This document shows, one piece after another, positions 25,310 through 40,357 of a stretch of DNA of 64,000 nucleotides. The translations under genes and the position numbers were made by a program. Every line of letters starts with the position of its first letter. Position 1 is the stretch's first letter. Under the pieces are notes generated by a model that made no database searches, was not told the origin of the DNA, and worked only from the letters and a program-made list of their open reading frames with translations. The DNA is taken from NCBI GenBank assembly GCA_964057225.1, contig OZ059900.1, positions 20,227,638 through 20,291,637 on the forward strand. Direction: 5' to 3'. The stretch comes from Auanema rhodensis (lineage: Eukaryota > Nematoda > Chromadorea > Rhabditida > Rhabditidae).

Positions 25310-28300
25310 GTTACATACTAAAATGAAGCATTTTACATGCTGAACACTAGAAAAATACAAAAACACAGTATTTCCCATGAGAAATATTTTATTATGCTGG
25401 AAAACCAGTTTTTGGAAATTTCGCTGTAAACAAGGTTTTGACTTACGATTTCATGTGTTCAAACTCATGCAATGTCAATGAAACCTAGCTCAAAATTGTT
25501 CGTACAACGTCTAGTTCCACTTTCACGACAAAAAAACAGGGGTTAGAAAATTAAGGAAATTAGCATATTCTGAGGGCACGCCCCTTATGGCTAATATTGA
25601 TTAAATCGATTTTTGTTCATATGAGTCGTCAAATGCAACGAATTTCAGCGTGTTACATACTAAAATGAAGCAATTTACATGCTGAACACTAGAAAAATAC
25701 AAAAACACAGTATTTCCCATGAGAAATATTTTATTATGCTGGAAAACCAGTTTTTGGAAATTTCGCTGTAAACAAGGTTTTGACTTACGATTTCATGTGT
25801 TCAAACTCATGCAATGTCAATGAAACCTAGCTCAAAATTGTTCGTACAACGTCTAGTTCCACTTTCACGACAAAAAAACAGGGGTTAGAAAATTAGGGAA
25901 ATTAGCATATTCTGAGGGCACGCCCCTTATGGCTAATATTGATTAAATCGATTTTTGTTCATATGAGTCGTCAAATGCAACGAATTTCAGCGTGTTACAT
26001 ACTAAAATGAAGCATTTTACATGCTGAACACTAGAAAAATACAAAAACACAGTATTTCCCATGAGAAATATTTTATTATGCTGGAAAACCAGTTTTTGGA
26101 AATTTCGCTGTAAACAAGGTTTTGACTTACGATTTCATGTGTTCAAACTCATGCAATGTCAATGAAACCTAGCTCAAAATTGTTCGTACAACGTCTAGTT
26201 CCACTTTCACGACAAAAAAACAGGGGTTAGAAAATTAAGGAAATTAGCATATTCTGAGGGCACGCCCCTTATGGCTAATATTGATTAAATCGATTTTTGT
26301 TCATATGAGTCGTCAAATGCAACGAATTTCAGCGTGTTACATACTAAAATGAAGCATTTTACATGCTGAACACTAGAAAAATACAAAAACACAGTATTTC
26401 CCATGAGAAATATTTTATTATGCTGGAAAACCAGTTTTTGGAAATTTTGCTGTAAACAAGGTTTTGACTTACGATTTCATGTGTTCAAACTCATGCAATG
26501 TCAATGAAACCTAACTCAAAATTGTTCCTACAACGTCTAGTTCCACTTTCACGACAAAAAAACAGGGGTTAGAAAATTAAGGAAATTAGCATATTCTGAG
26601 GGCACGCCCCTTATGGCTAATATTGATTAAATCGATTTTTGTTCATATGAGTCGTCAAATGCAACGAATTTCAGCGTGTTACATACTAAAATGAAGCATT
26701 TTACATGCTGAACACTAGAAAAATACAAAAACACAGTATTTCCCATGAGAAATATTTTATTATGCTGGAAAACCAGTTTTTGGAAATTTCGCTGTAAACA
26801 AGGTTTTGACTTACGATTTCATGTGTTCAAACTCATGCAATGTCAATGAAACCTAGCTCAAAATTGTTCGTACAACGTCTAGTTCCACTTTCACGACAAA
26901 AAAACAGGGGTTAGAAAATTAAGGAAATTAGCATATTCTGAGGGCACGCCCCTTATGGCTAATATTGATTAAATCGATTTTTGTTCATATGAGTCGTCAA
27001 ATGCAACGAATTTCAGCGTGTTACATACTAAAATGAAGCATTTTACATGCTGAACACTAGAAAAATACAAAAACACAGTATTTCCCATGAGAAATATTTT
27101 ATTATGCTGGAAAACCAGTTTTTGGAAATTTCGCTGTAAACAAGGTTTTGACTTACGATTTCATGTGTTCAAACTCATGCAATGTCAATGAAACCTAGCT
27201 CAAAATTGTTCGTACAACGTCTAGTTCCACTTTCACGACAAAAAAACAGGGGGTAGAAAATTAGGGAAATTAGCATATTCTGAGGGCACGCCCCTTATGG
27301 CTAATATTGATTAAATCGATTTTTGTTCATATGAGTCGTCAAATGCAACGAATTTCAGCGTGTTACATACTAAAATGAAGAATTTTACATGCTGAACACT
27401 AGAAAAATACAAAAACACAGTATTTCCCATGAGAAATATTTTATTATGCTGGAAAACCAGTTTTTGGAAATTTCGCTGTAAACAAGGTTTTGACTTACGA
27501 TTTCATGTGTTCAAACTCATGCAATGTCAATGAAACCTAGCTCAAAATTGTTCGTACAACGTCTAGTTCCACTTTCACGACAAAAAAACAGGGGTTAGAA
27601 AATTAAGGAAATTAGCATATTCTGAGGGCACGCCCCTTATGGCTAATATTGATTAAATCGATTTTTGTTCATATGAGTCGTCAAATGCAACGAATTTCAG
27701 CGTGTTACATACTAAAATGAAGCAATTTACATGCTGAACACTAGAAAAATACAAAAACACAGTATTTCCCATGAGAAATATTTTATTATGCTGGAAAACC
27801 AGTTTTTGGAAATTTCGCTGTAAACAAGGTTTTGACTTACGATTTCATGTGTTCAAACTCATGCAATGTCAATGAAACCTAGCTCAAAATTGTTCGTACA
27901 ACGTCTAGTTCCACTTTCACGACAAAAAAACAGGGGTTAGAAAATTAAGGAAATTAGCATATTCTGAGGGCACGCCCCTTATGGCTAATATTGATTAAAT
28001 CGATTTTTGTTCATATGATTCGTCAAATGCAACGAATTTCAGCGTGTTACATACTAAAATGAAGCATTTTACATGCTGAACACTAGAAAAATACAAAAAC
28101 ACAGTATTTCCCATGAGAAATATTTTATTATGCTGGAAAACCAGTTTTTGGAAATTTCGCTGTAAACAAGGTTTTGACTTACGATTTCATGTGTTCAAAC
28201 TCATGCAATGTCAATGAAACCTAGCTCAAAATTGTTCGTACAACGTCTAGTTCCACTTTCACGACAAAAAAACAGGGGTTAGAAAATTAGGGAAATTAGC

Positions 28301-28387
28301 ATATTCTGAGGGCACGCCCCTTATGGCTAATATTGATTAAATCGATTTTTGTTCATATGAGTCGTCAAATGCAACGAATTTCAGCGT

Positions 28388-31300
28388 GTTACATACTAAA
28401 ATGAAGCAATTTACATGCTGAACACTAGAAAAATACAAAAACACAGTATTTCCCATGAGAAATATTTTATTATGCTGGAAAACCAGTTTTTGGAAATTTC
28501 GCTGTAAACAAGGTTTTGACTTACGATTTCATGTGTTCAAACTCATGCAATGTCAATGAAACCTAGCTCAAAATTGTTCGTACAACGTCTAGTTCCACTT
28601 TCACGACAAAAAAACAGGGGTTAGAAAATTAAGGAAATTAGCATATTCTGAGGGCACGCCCCTTATGGCTAATATTGATTAAATCGATTTTTGTTCATAT
28701 GAGTCGTCAAATGCAACGAATTTCAGCGTGTTACATACTAAAATGAAGCATTTTACATGCTGAACACTAGAAAAATACAAAAACACAGTATTTCCCATGA
28801 GAAATATTTTATTATGCTGGAAAACCAGTTTTTGGAAATTTCGCTGTAAACAAGGTTTTGACTTACGATTTCATGTGTTCAAACTCATGCAATGTCAATG
28901 AAACCTAGCTCAAAATTGTTCGTACAACGTCTAGTTCCACTTTCACGACAAAAAAACAGGGGTTAGAAAATTAAGGAAATTAGCATATTCTGAGGGCACG
29001 CCCCTTATGGCTAATATTGATTAAATCGATTTTTGTTCATATGAGTCGTCAAATGCAACGAATTTCAGCGTGTTACATACTAAAATGAAGCATTTTACAT
29101 GCTGAACACTAGAAAAATACAAAAACACAGTATTTCCCATGAGAAATATTTTATTATGCTGGAAAACCAGTTTTTGGAAATTTTGCTGTAAACAAGGTTT
29201 TGACTTACGATTTCATGTGTTCAAACTCATGCAATGTCAATGAAACCTAGCTCAAAATTGTTCGTACAACGTCTAGTTCCACTTTCACGACAAAAAAACA
29301 GGGGTTAGAAAATTAAGGAAATTAGCATATTCTGAGGGCACGCCCCTTATGGCTAATATTGATTAAATCGATTTTTGTTCATATGAGTCGTCAAATGCAA
29401 CGAATTTCAGCGTGTTACATACTAAAATGAAGCAATTTACATGCTGAACACTAGAAAAATACAAAAACACAGTATTTCCCATGAGAAATATTTTATTATG
29501 CTGGAAAACCAGTTTTTGGATATTTCGCTGTAAACAAGGTTTTGACTTACGATTTCATGTGTTCAAACTCATGCAATGTCAATGAAACCTAGCTCAAAAT
29601 TGTTCGTACAACGTCTAGTTCCACTTTCACGACAAAAAAACAGGGGTTAGAAAATTAGGGAAATTAGCATATTCTGAGGGCACGCCCCTTATGGCTAATA
29701 TTGATTAAATCGATTTTTGTTCATATGAGTCGTCAAATGCAACGAATTTCAGCGTGTTACATACTAAAATGAAGCATTTTACATGCTGAACACTAGAAAA
29801 ATACAAAAACACAGTATTTCCCATGAGAAATATTTTATTATGCTGGAAAACCAGTTTTTGGAAATTTCGCTGTAAACAAGGTTTTGACTTACGATTTCAT
29901 GTGTTCAAACTCATGCAATGTCAATGAAACCTAGCTCAAAATTGTTCGTACAACGTCTAGTTCCACTTTCACGACAAAAAAACAGGGGTTAGAAAATTAA
30001 GGAAATTAGCATATTCTGAGGGCACGCCCCTTATGGCTAATATTGATTAAATCGATTTTTGTTCATATGAGTCGTCAAATGCAACGAATTTCAGCATGTT
30101 ACATACTAAAATGAAGCATTTTACATGCTGAACACTAGAAAAATACAAAAACACAGTATTTCCCATGAGAAATATTTTATTATGCTGGAAAACCAGTTTT
30201 TGGAAATTTCGCTGTAAACAAGGTTTTGACTTACGATTTCATGTGTTCAAACTCATGCAATGTCAATGAAACCTAGCTCAAAATTGTTCGTACAACGTCT
30301 AGTTCCACTTTCACGACAAAAAAACAGGGGGTAGAAAATTAGGGAAATTAGCATATTCTGAGGGCACGCCCCTTATGGCTAATATTGATTAAATCGATTT
30401 TTGTTCATATGAGTCGTCAAATGCAACTAATTTCAGCGTGTTACATACTAAAATGAAGCATTTTACATGCTGAACACTAGAAAAATACAAAAACACAGTA
30501 TTTCCCATGAGAAATATTTTATTATGCTGGAAAACCAGTTTTTGGAAATTTCGCTGTAAACAAGGTTTTGACTTACGATTTCATGTGTTCAAACTCATGC
30601 AATGTCAATGAAACCTAGCTCAAAATTGTTCGTACAACGTCTAGTTCCACTTTCACGACAAAAAAACAGGGGTTAGAAAATTAAGGAAATTAGCATATTC
30701 TGAGGGCACGCCCCTTATGGCTAATATTGATTAAATCGATTTTTGTTCATATGAGTCGTCAAATGCAACGAATTTCAGCGTGTTACATACTAAAATGAAG
30801 CAATTTACATGCTGAACACTAGAAAAATACAAAAACACAGTATTTCCCATGAGAAATATTTTATTATGCTGGAAAACCAGTTTTTGGAAATTTCGCTGTA
30901 AACAAGGTTTTGACTTACGATTTCATGTGTTCAAACTCATGCAATGTCAATGAAACCTAGCTCAAAATTGTTCGTACAACGTCTAGTTCCACTTTCACGA
31001 CAAAAAAACAGGGGTTAGAAAATTAAGGAAATTAGCATATTCTGAGGGCACGCCCCTTATGGCTAATATTGATTAAATCGATTTTTGTTCATATGAGTCG
31101 TCAAATGCAACGAATTTCAGCGTGTTACATACTAAAATGAAGCATTTTACATGCTGAACACTAGAAAAATACAAAAACACAGTATTTCCCATGAGAAATA
31201 TTTTATTATGCTGGAAAACCAGTTTTTGGAAATTTCGCTGTAAACAAGGTTTTGACTTACGATTTCATGTGTTCAAACTCATGCAATGTCAATGAAACCT

Positions 31301-33517
31301 AGCTCAAAATTGTTCGTACAACGTCTAGTTCCACTTTCACGACAAAAAAACAGGGGTTAGAAAATTAAGGAAATTAGCATATTCTGAGGGCACGCCCCTT
31401 ATGGCTAATATTGATTAAATCGATTTTTGTTCATATGAGTCGTCAAATGCAACGAATTTCAGCGTGTTACATACTAAAATGAAGCATTTTACATGCTGAA
31501 CACTAGAAAAATACAAAAACACAGTATTTCCCATGAGAAATATTTTATTATGCTGGAAAACCAGTTTTTGGAAATTTTGCTGTAAACAAGGTTTTGACTT
31601 ACGATTTCATGTGTTCAAACTCATGCAATGTCAATGAAACCTAGCTCAAAATTGTTCGTACAACGTCTAGTTCCACTTTCACGACAAAAAAACAGGGGTT
31701 AGAAAATTAAGGAAATTAGCATATTCTGAGGGCACGCCCCTTATGGCTAATATTGATTAAATCGATTTTTGTTCATATGAGTCGTCAAATGCAACGAATT
31801 TCAGCGTGTTACATACTAAAATGAAGCAATTTACATGCTGAACACTAGAAAAATACAAAAACACAGTATTTCCCATGAGAAATATTTTATTATGCTGGAA
31901 AACCAGTTTTTGGAAATTTCGCTGTAAACAAGGTTTTGACTTACGATTTCATGTGTTCAAACTCATGCAATGTCAATGAAACCTAGCTCAAAATTGTTCG
32001 TACAACGTCTAGTTCCACTTTCACGACAAAAAAACAGGGGTTAGAAAATTAGGGAAATTAGCATATTCTGAGGGCACGCCCCTTATGGCTAATATTGATT
32101 AAATCGATTTTTGTTCATATGAGTCGTCAAATGCAACGAATTTCAGCGTGTTACATACTTAAATGAAGCACTTTACATGCTGAACACTAGAAAAATACAA
32201 AAACACAGTATTTCCCATGAGAAATATTTTATTATGCTGGAAAACCAGTTTTTGGAAATTTCGCTGTAAACAAGGTTTTGACTTACGATTTCATGTGTTC
32301 AAACTCATGCAATGTCAATGAAACCTAGCTCAAAATTGTTCGTACAACGTCTAGTTCCACTTTCACGACAAAAAAACAGGGTTTAGAAAATTAAGGAAAT
32401 TAGCATATTGTGAGGGCACGCCCCTTATGGCTAATATTGATTAAATCGATTTTTGTTCATATGAGTCGTCAAATGCAACGAATTTCAGCGTGTTACATAC
32501 TAAAATGAAGCATTTTACATGCTGAACACTAGAAAAATACAAAAACACAGTATTTCCCATGAGAAATATTTTATTATGCTGGAAAACCAGTTTTTGGAAA
32601 TTTCGCTGTAAACAAGGTTTTGACTTACGATTTCATGTGTTCAAACTCATGCAATGTCAATGAAACCTAGCTCAAAATTGTTCGTACAACGTCTAGTTCC
32701 ACTTTCACGACAAAAAAACAGGGGTTAGAAAATTAAGGAAATTAGCATATTCTGAGGGCACGCCCCTTATGGCTAATATTGATTAAATCGATTTTTGTTC
32801 ATATGAGTCGTCAAATGCAACGAATTTCAGCGTGTTACATACTAAAATGAAGCATTTTACATGCTGAACACTAGAAAAATACAAAAACACAGTATTTCCC
32901 ATGAGAAATATTTTATTATGCTGGAAAACCAGTTTTTGGAAATTTCGCTGTAAACAAGGTTTTGACTTACGATTTCATGTGTTCAAACTCATGCAATGTC
33001 AATGAAACCTAGCTCAAAATTGTTCGTACAACGTCTAGTTCCACTTTCACGACAAAAAAACAGGGGGTAGAAAATTAGGGAAATTAGCATATTCTGAGGG
33101 CACGCCCCTTATGGCTAATATTGATTAAATCGATTTTTGTTCATATGAGTCGTCAAATGCAACTAATTTCAGCGTGTTACATACTAAAATGAAGCATTTT
33201 ACATGCTGAACACTAGAAAAATACAAAAACACAGTATTTCCCATGAGAAATATTTTATTATGCTGGAAAACCAGTTTTTGGAAATTTCGCTGTAAACAAG
33301 GTTTTGACTTACGATTTCATGTGTTCAAACTCATGCAATGTCAATGAAACCTAGCTCAAAATTGTTCGTACAACGTCTAGTTCCACTTTCACGACAAAAA
33401 AACAGGGGTTAGAAAATTAAGGAAATTAGCATATTCTGAGGGCACGCCCCTTATGGCTAATATTGATTAAATCGATTTTTGTTCATATGAGTCGTCAAAT
33501 GCAACGAATTTCAGCGT
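28388..33517 (+). repeat. Seven-unit higher-order repeat, two copies (units 84-98)
   Basis: Copy 1 (units 84-90, 28388-30781) reads Z, N, N+C113T, ZE, N, G+G331T, N. Copy 2 (units 91-98, 30782-33517) reads Z, N, N+C113T, ZE, then an extra B unit (95), then N, G+G331T, N. The period is 2394 bp. The extra unit 95 at 32150-32491 has private changes near its start (TACTTAAATG and GCACTTTAC), so it looks inserted from elsewhere. A third start (Z at 33518 followed by G+G331T) is cut short. C113T also occurs once in unit 78. Confidence 0.8.
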
Positions 33518-35569
33518 GTTACATACTAAAATGAAGCAATTTACATGCTGAACACTAGAAAAATACAAAAACACAGTATTTCCCATGAGAAATATTTTAT
33601 TATGCTGGAAAACCAGTTTTTGGAAATTTCGCTGTAAACAAGGTTTTGACTTACGATTTCATGTGTTCAAACTCATGCAATGTCAATGAAACCTAGCTCA
33701 AAATTGTTCGTACAACGTCTAGTTCCACTTTCACGACAAAAAAACAGGGGTTAGAAAATTAAGGAAATTAGCATATTCTGAGGGCACGCCCCTTATGGCT
33801 AATATTGATTAAATCGATTTTTGTTCATATGAGTCGTCAAATGCAACGAATTTCAGCGTGTTACATACTAAAATGAAGCATTTTACATGCTGAACACTAG
33901 AAAAATACAAAAACACAGTATTTCCCATGAGAAATATTTTATTATGCTGGAAAACCAGTTTTTGGAAATTTCGCTGTAAACAAGGTTTTGACTTACGATT
34001 TCATGTGTTCAAACTCATGCAATGTCAATGAAACCTAGCTCAAAATTGTTCGTACAACGTCTAGTTCCACTTTCACGACAAAAAAACAGGGGGTAGAAAA
34101 TTAGGGAAATTAGCATATTCTGAGGGCACGCCCCTTATGGCTAATATTGATTAAATCGATTTTTGTTCATATGAGTCGTCAAATGCAACTAATTTCAGCG
34201 TGTTACATACTAAAATGAAGCATTTTACATGCTGAACACTAGAAAAATACAAAAACACAGTATTTCCCATGAGAAATATTTTATTATGCTGGAAAACCAG
34301 TTTTTGGAAATTTCGCTGTAAACAAGGTTTTGACTTACGATTTCATGTGTTCAAACTCATGCAATGTCAATGAAACCTAGCTCAAAATTGTTCGTACAAC
34401 GTCTAGTTCCACTTTCACGACAAAAAAACAGGGGGTAGAAAATTAGGGAAATTAGCATATTCTGAGGGCACGCCCCTTATGGCTAATATTGATTAAATCG
34501 ATTTTTGTTCATATGAGTCGTCAAATGCAACGAATTTCAGCGTGTTACATACTAAAATGAAGCATTTTACATGCTGAACACTAAAAAAATACAAAAACAC
34601 AGTATTTCTCTTGAGAAATATTTTATTATGCTGGAAAACCAGTTTTTGGAAATTTCGCTGTAAACAAGGTTTTGACTTACGATTTCATGTGTTCAAACTC
34701 ATGCAATGTCAATGAAACCTAGCTCAAAATTGTTCGTACAACGTCTAGTTCCACTTTCACGACAAAAAAACAGGGGGTAGAAAATTAGGGAAATTAGCAT
34801 ATTCTGAGGGCACGCCCCTTATGGCTAGTATTGATTAAATCGATTTTTGTTCATATGAGTCGTCAAATGCAACGAATTTCAGCGTGTTACATACTAAAAT
34901 GAAGCATTTTACATGCTGAACACTAGAAAAATACAAAAACACAGTATTTCCCATGAGAAATATTTTATTATGCTGGAAAACCAGTTTTTGGAAATTTCGC
35001 TGTAAACAAGGTTTTGACTTACGATTTCATGTGTTCAAACTCATGCAATGTCAATGAAACCTAGCTCAAAATTGTTCGTACAACGTCTAGTTCCACTTTC
35101 ACGACAAAAAAACAGGGGTTAGAAAATTAGGGAAATTAGCATATTCTGAGGGCACGCCCCTTATGGCTAATATTGATTAAATCGATTTTTGTTCATATGA
35201 GTCGTCAAATGCAACGAATTTCAGCGTGTTACATACTAAAATGAAGCATTTTACATGCTGAACACTAGAAAAATACAAAAACACAGTATTTCCCATGAGA
35301 AATATTTTATTATGCTGGAAAACCAGTTTTTGGAAATTTCGCTGTAAACAAGGTTTTGACTTACGATTTCATGTGTTCAAACTCATGCAATGTCAATGAA
35401 ACCTAGCTCAAAATTGTTCGTACAACGTCTAGTTCCACTTTCTCGACAAAAAAACAGGGTTTAGAAAATTAAGGAAATTAGCATATTGTGAGGGCACGCC
35501 CCTCATGGCTAATATTGATTAAATCGATTTTTGTTCATATGAGTCGTCAAATGCAACGAATTTCAGCGT

Positions 35570-38500
35570 GTTACATACTAAAATGAAGCATTTTACATGC
35601 TGAACACTAAAAAAATACAAAAACACAGTATTTCTCTTGAGAAATATTTTATTATGCTGGAAAACCAGTTTTTGGAAATTTCGCTGTAAACAAGGTTTTG
35701 ACTTACGATTTCATGTGTTCAAACTCATGCAATGTCAATGAAACCTAGCTCAAAATTGTTCGTACAACGTCTAGTTCCACTTTCACGACAAAAAAACAGG
35801 GGGTAGAAAATTAGGGAAATTAGCATATTCTGAGGGCACGCCCCTTATGGCTAGTATTGATTAAATCGATTTTTGTTCATATGAGTCGTCAAATGCAACG
35901 AATTTCAGCGTGTTACATACTAAAATGAAGCATTTTACATGCTGAACACTAGAAAAATACAAAAACACAGTATTTCCCATGAGAAATATTTTATTATGCT
36001 GGAAAACCAGTTTTTGGAAATTTCGCTGTAAACAAGGTTTTGACTTACGATTTCATGTGTTCAAACTCATGCAATGTCAATGAAACCTAGCTCAAAATTG
36101 TTCGTACAACGTCTAGTTCCACTTTCACGACAAAAAAACAGGGGTTAGAAAATTAGGGAAATTAGCATATTCTGAGGGCACGCCCCTTATGGCTAATATT
36201 GATTAAATCGATTTTTGTTCATATGAGTCGTCAAATGCAACGAATTTCAGCGTGTTACATACTAAAATGAAGCATTTTACATGCTGAACACTAGAAAAAT
36301 ACAAAAACACAGTATTTCCCATGAGAAATATTTTATTATGCTGGAAAACCAGTTTTTGGAAATTTCGCTGTAAACAAGGTTTTGACTTACGATTTCATGT
36401 GTTCAAACTCATGCAATGTCAATGAAACCTAGCTCAAAATTGTTCGTACAACGTCTAGTTCCACTTTCTCGACAAAAAAACAGGGTTTAGAAAATTAAGG
36501 AAATTAGCATATTGTGAGGGCACGCCCCTCATGGCTAATATTGATTAAATCGATTTTTGTTCATATGAGTCGTCAAATGCAACGAATTTCAGCGTGTTAC
36601 ATACTAAAATGAAGCAATTTACATGCTGAACACTAGAAAAATACAAAAACACAGTATTTCCCATGAGAAATATTTTATTATGCTGGAAAACCAGTTTTTG
36701 GAAATTTCGCTGTAAACAAGGTTTTGACTTACGATTTCATGTGTTCAAACTCATGCAATGTCAATGAAACCTAGCTCAAAATTGTTCGTACAACGTCTAG
36801 TTCCACTTTCACGACAAAAAAACAGGGGTTAGAAAATTAGGGAAATTAGCATATTCTGAGGGCACGCCCCTTATGGCTAATATTGATTAAATCGATTTTT
36901 GTTCATATGAGTCGTCAAATGCAACGAATTTCAGCGTGTTACATACTAAAATGAAGCATTTTACATGCTGAACACTAGAAAAATACAAAAACACAGTATT
37001 TCCCATGAGAAATATTTTATTATGCTGGAAAACCAGTTTTTGGAAATTTCGCTGTAAACAAGGTTTTGACTTACGATTTCATGTGTTCAAACTCATGCAA
37101 TGTCAATGAAACCTAGCTCAAAATTGTTCGTACAACGTCTAGTTCCACTTTCACGACAAAAAAACAGGGGTTAGAAAATTAAGGAAATTAGCATATTCTG
37201 AGGGCACGCCCCTTATGGCTAATATTGATTAAATCGATTTTTGTTCATATGAGTCGTCAAATGCAACGAATTTCAGCGTGTTACATACTAAAATGAAGCA
37301 TTTTACATGCTGAACACTAGAAAAATACAAAAACACAGTATTTCCCATGAGAAATATTTTATTATGCTGGAAAACCAGTTTTTGGAAATTTCGCTGTAAA
37401 CAAGGTTTTGACTTACGATTTCATGTGTTCAAACTCATGCAATGTCAATGAAACCTAGCTCAAAATTGTTCGTACAACGTCTAGTTGCACTTTCACGACA
37501 AAAAAACAGGGGTTAGAAAATTAAGGAAATTAGCATATTCTGAGGGCACGCCCCTTATGGCTAATATTGATTAAATCGATTTTTGTTCATATGAGTCGTC
37601 AAATGCAACGAATTTCAGCGTGTTACATACTAAAATGAAGCATTTTACATGCTGAACACTAGAAAAATACAAAAACACAGTATTTCCCATGAGAAATATT
37701 TTATTATGCTGGAAAACCAGTTTTTGGAAATTTCGCTGTAAACAAGGTTTTGACTTACGATTTCATGTGTTCAAACTCATGCAATGTCAATGAAACCTAG
37801 CTCAAAATTGTTCGTACAACGTCTAGTTCCACTTTCACGACAAAAAAACAAGGGTTAGAAAATTAGGGAAATTAGCATATTCTGAGGGCACGCCCCTTAT
37901 GGCTAATATTGATTAAATCGATTTTTGTTCATATGAGTCGTCAAATGCAACGAATTTCAGCGTGTTACATACTAAAATGAAGCATTTTACATGCTGAACA
38001 CTAAAAAAATACAAAAACACAGTATTTCTCTTGAGAAATATTTTATTATGCTGGAAAACCAGTTTTTGGAAATTTCGCTGTAAACAAGGTTTTGACTTAC
38101 GATTTCATGTGTTCAAACTCATGCAATGTCAATGAAACCTAGCTCAAAATTGTTCGTACAACGTCTAGTTCCACTTTCACGACAAAAAAACAGGGGGTAG
38201 AAAATTAGGGAAATTAGCATATTCTGAGGGCACGCCCCTTATGGCTAGTATTGATTAAATCGATTTTTGTTCATATGAGTCGTCAAATGCAACGAATTTC
38301 AGCGTGTTACATTCTAAAATGAAGCATTTTACATGCTGAACACTAGAAAAATACAAAAACACAGTATTTCCCATGAGAAATATTTTATTATGCTGGAAAA
38401 CCAGTTTTTGGAAATTTCGCTGTAAACAAGGTTTTGACTTACGATTTCATGTGTTCAAACTCATGCAATGTCAATGAAACCTAGCTCAAAATTGTTCGTA

Positions 38501-40357
38501 CAACGTCTAGTTCCACTTTCACGACAAAAAAACAGGGGTTAGAAAATTAGGGAAATTAGCATATTCTGAGGGCACGCCCCTTATGGCTAATATTGATTAA
38601 ATCGATTTTTGTTCATATGAGTCGTCAAATGCAACGAATTTCAGCGTGTTACATACTAAAATGAAGCATTTTACATGCTGAACACTAGAAAAATACAAAA
38701 ACACAGTATTTCCCATGAGAAATATTTTATTATGCTGGAAAACCAGTTTTTGGAAATTTCGCTGTAAACAAGGTTTTGACTTACGATTTCATGTGTTCAA
38801 ACTCATGCAATGTCAATGAAACCTAGCTCAAAATTGTTCGTACAACGTCTAGTTCCACTTTCACGACAAAAAAACAGGGGTTAGAAAATTAAGGAAATTA
38901 GCATATTCTGAGGGCACGCCCCTTATGGCTAATATTGATTAAATCGATTTTTGTTCATATGAGTCGTCAAATGCAACGAATTTCAGCGTGTTACATACTA
39001 AAATGAAGCAATTTACATGCTGAACACTAGAAAAATACAAAAACACAGTATTTCCCATGAGAAATATTTTATTATGCTGGAAAACCAGTTTTTGGAAATT
39101 TCGCTGTAAACAAGGTTTTGACTTACGATTTCATGTGTTCAAACTCATGCAATGTCAATGAAACCTAGCTCAAAATTGTTCGTACAACGTCTAGTTCCAC
39201 TTTCACGACAAAAAAACAGGGGTTAGAAAATTAGGGAAATTAGCATATTCTGAGGGCACGCCCCTTATGGCTAATATTGATTAAATCGATTTTTGTTCAT
39301 ATGAGTCGTCAAATGCAACGAATTTCAGCGTGTTACATACTAAAATGAAGCATTTTACATGCTGAACACTAGAAAAATACAAAAACACAGTATTTCCCAT
39401 GAGAAATATTTTATTATGCTGGAAAACCAGTTTTTGGAAATTTCGCTGTAAACAAGGTTTTGACTTACGATTTCATGTGTTCAAACTCATGCAATGTCAA
39501 TGAAACCTAGCTCAAAATTGTTCGTACAACGTCTAGTTCCACTTTCACGACAAAAAAACAGGGGTTAGAAAATTAAGGAAATTAGCATATTCTGAGGGCA
39601 CGCCCCTTATGGCTAATATTGATTAAATCGATTTTTGTTCATATGAGTCGTCAAATGCAACGAATTTCAGCGTGTTACATACTAAAATGAAGCATTTTAC
39701 ATGCTGAACACTAGAAAAATACAAAAACACAGTATTTCCCATGAGAAATATTTTATTATGCTGGAAAACCAGTTTTTGGAAATTTCGCTGTAAACAAGGT
39801 TTTGACTTACGATTTCATGTGTTCAAACTCATGCAATGTCAATGAAACCTAGCTCAAAATTGTTCGTACAACGTCTAGTTGCACTTTCACGACAAAAAAA
39901 CAGGGGTTAGAAAATTAAGGAAATTAGCATATTCTGAGGGCACGCCCCTTATGGCTAATATTGATTAAATCGATTTTTGTTCATATGAGTCGTCAAATGC
40001 AACGAATTTCAGCGTGTTACATACTAAAATGAAGCATTTTACATGCTGAACACTAGAAAAATACAAAAACACAGTATTTCCCATGAGAAATATTTTATTA
40101 TGCTGGAAAACCAGTTTTTGGAAATTTCGCTGTAAACAAGGTTTTGACTTACGATTTCATGTGTTCAAACTCATGCAATGTCAATGAAACCTAGCTCAAA
40201 ATTGTTCGTACAACGTCTAGTTCCACTTTCACGACAAAAAAACAAGGGTTAGAAAATTAGGGAAATTAGCATATTCTGAGGGCACGCCCCTTATGGCTAA
40301 TATTGATTAAATCGATTTTTGTTCATATGAGTCGTCAAATGCAACGAATTTCAGCGT
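35570..40357 (+). repeat. 14-unit superrepeat, copy 1 (units 105-118)
   Basis: The order is H E T ZE N K L H E(A8T) N ZE N K L. Every marker is found again 5130 bp (15 units) downstream in units 120-133, and I could find no difference by eye over the 4788 bp. The two seven-unit halves (35570-37963 and 37964-40357) differ only in the second unit (A8T) and third unit (T against N). This copy is followed by the chimeric unit 119. Confidence 0.88.

Larger units (their letters stand above)
18811..34543 (+). repeat. Block III: mixed B, G, D and Z units 56-101
   Basis: Unit order from 56: ZE (with T235A and G263A), B, D, G, B+G200A, B, D, G, B, D, G, D, G, N, ZE, B, N, B, G (343 bp), N, ZE, N, N(C113T), N, G, N(C20A), Z, E, Z, N, N(C113T), ZE, N, G+G331T, N, Z, N, N(C113T), ZE, B, N, G+G331T, N, Z, G+G331T, G. 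The linked haplotypes B (G233T with C261G) and G (T234G with A245G) first appear here and persist to the window end. Trimers G-B-D (from 21205) and G-N-Z recur. The change from block II is abrupt, within one or two units. Confidence 0.85.
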
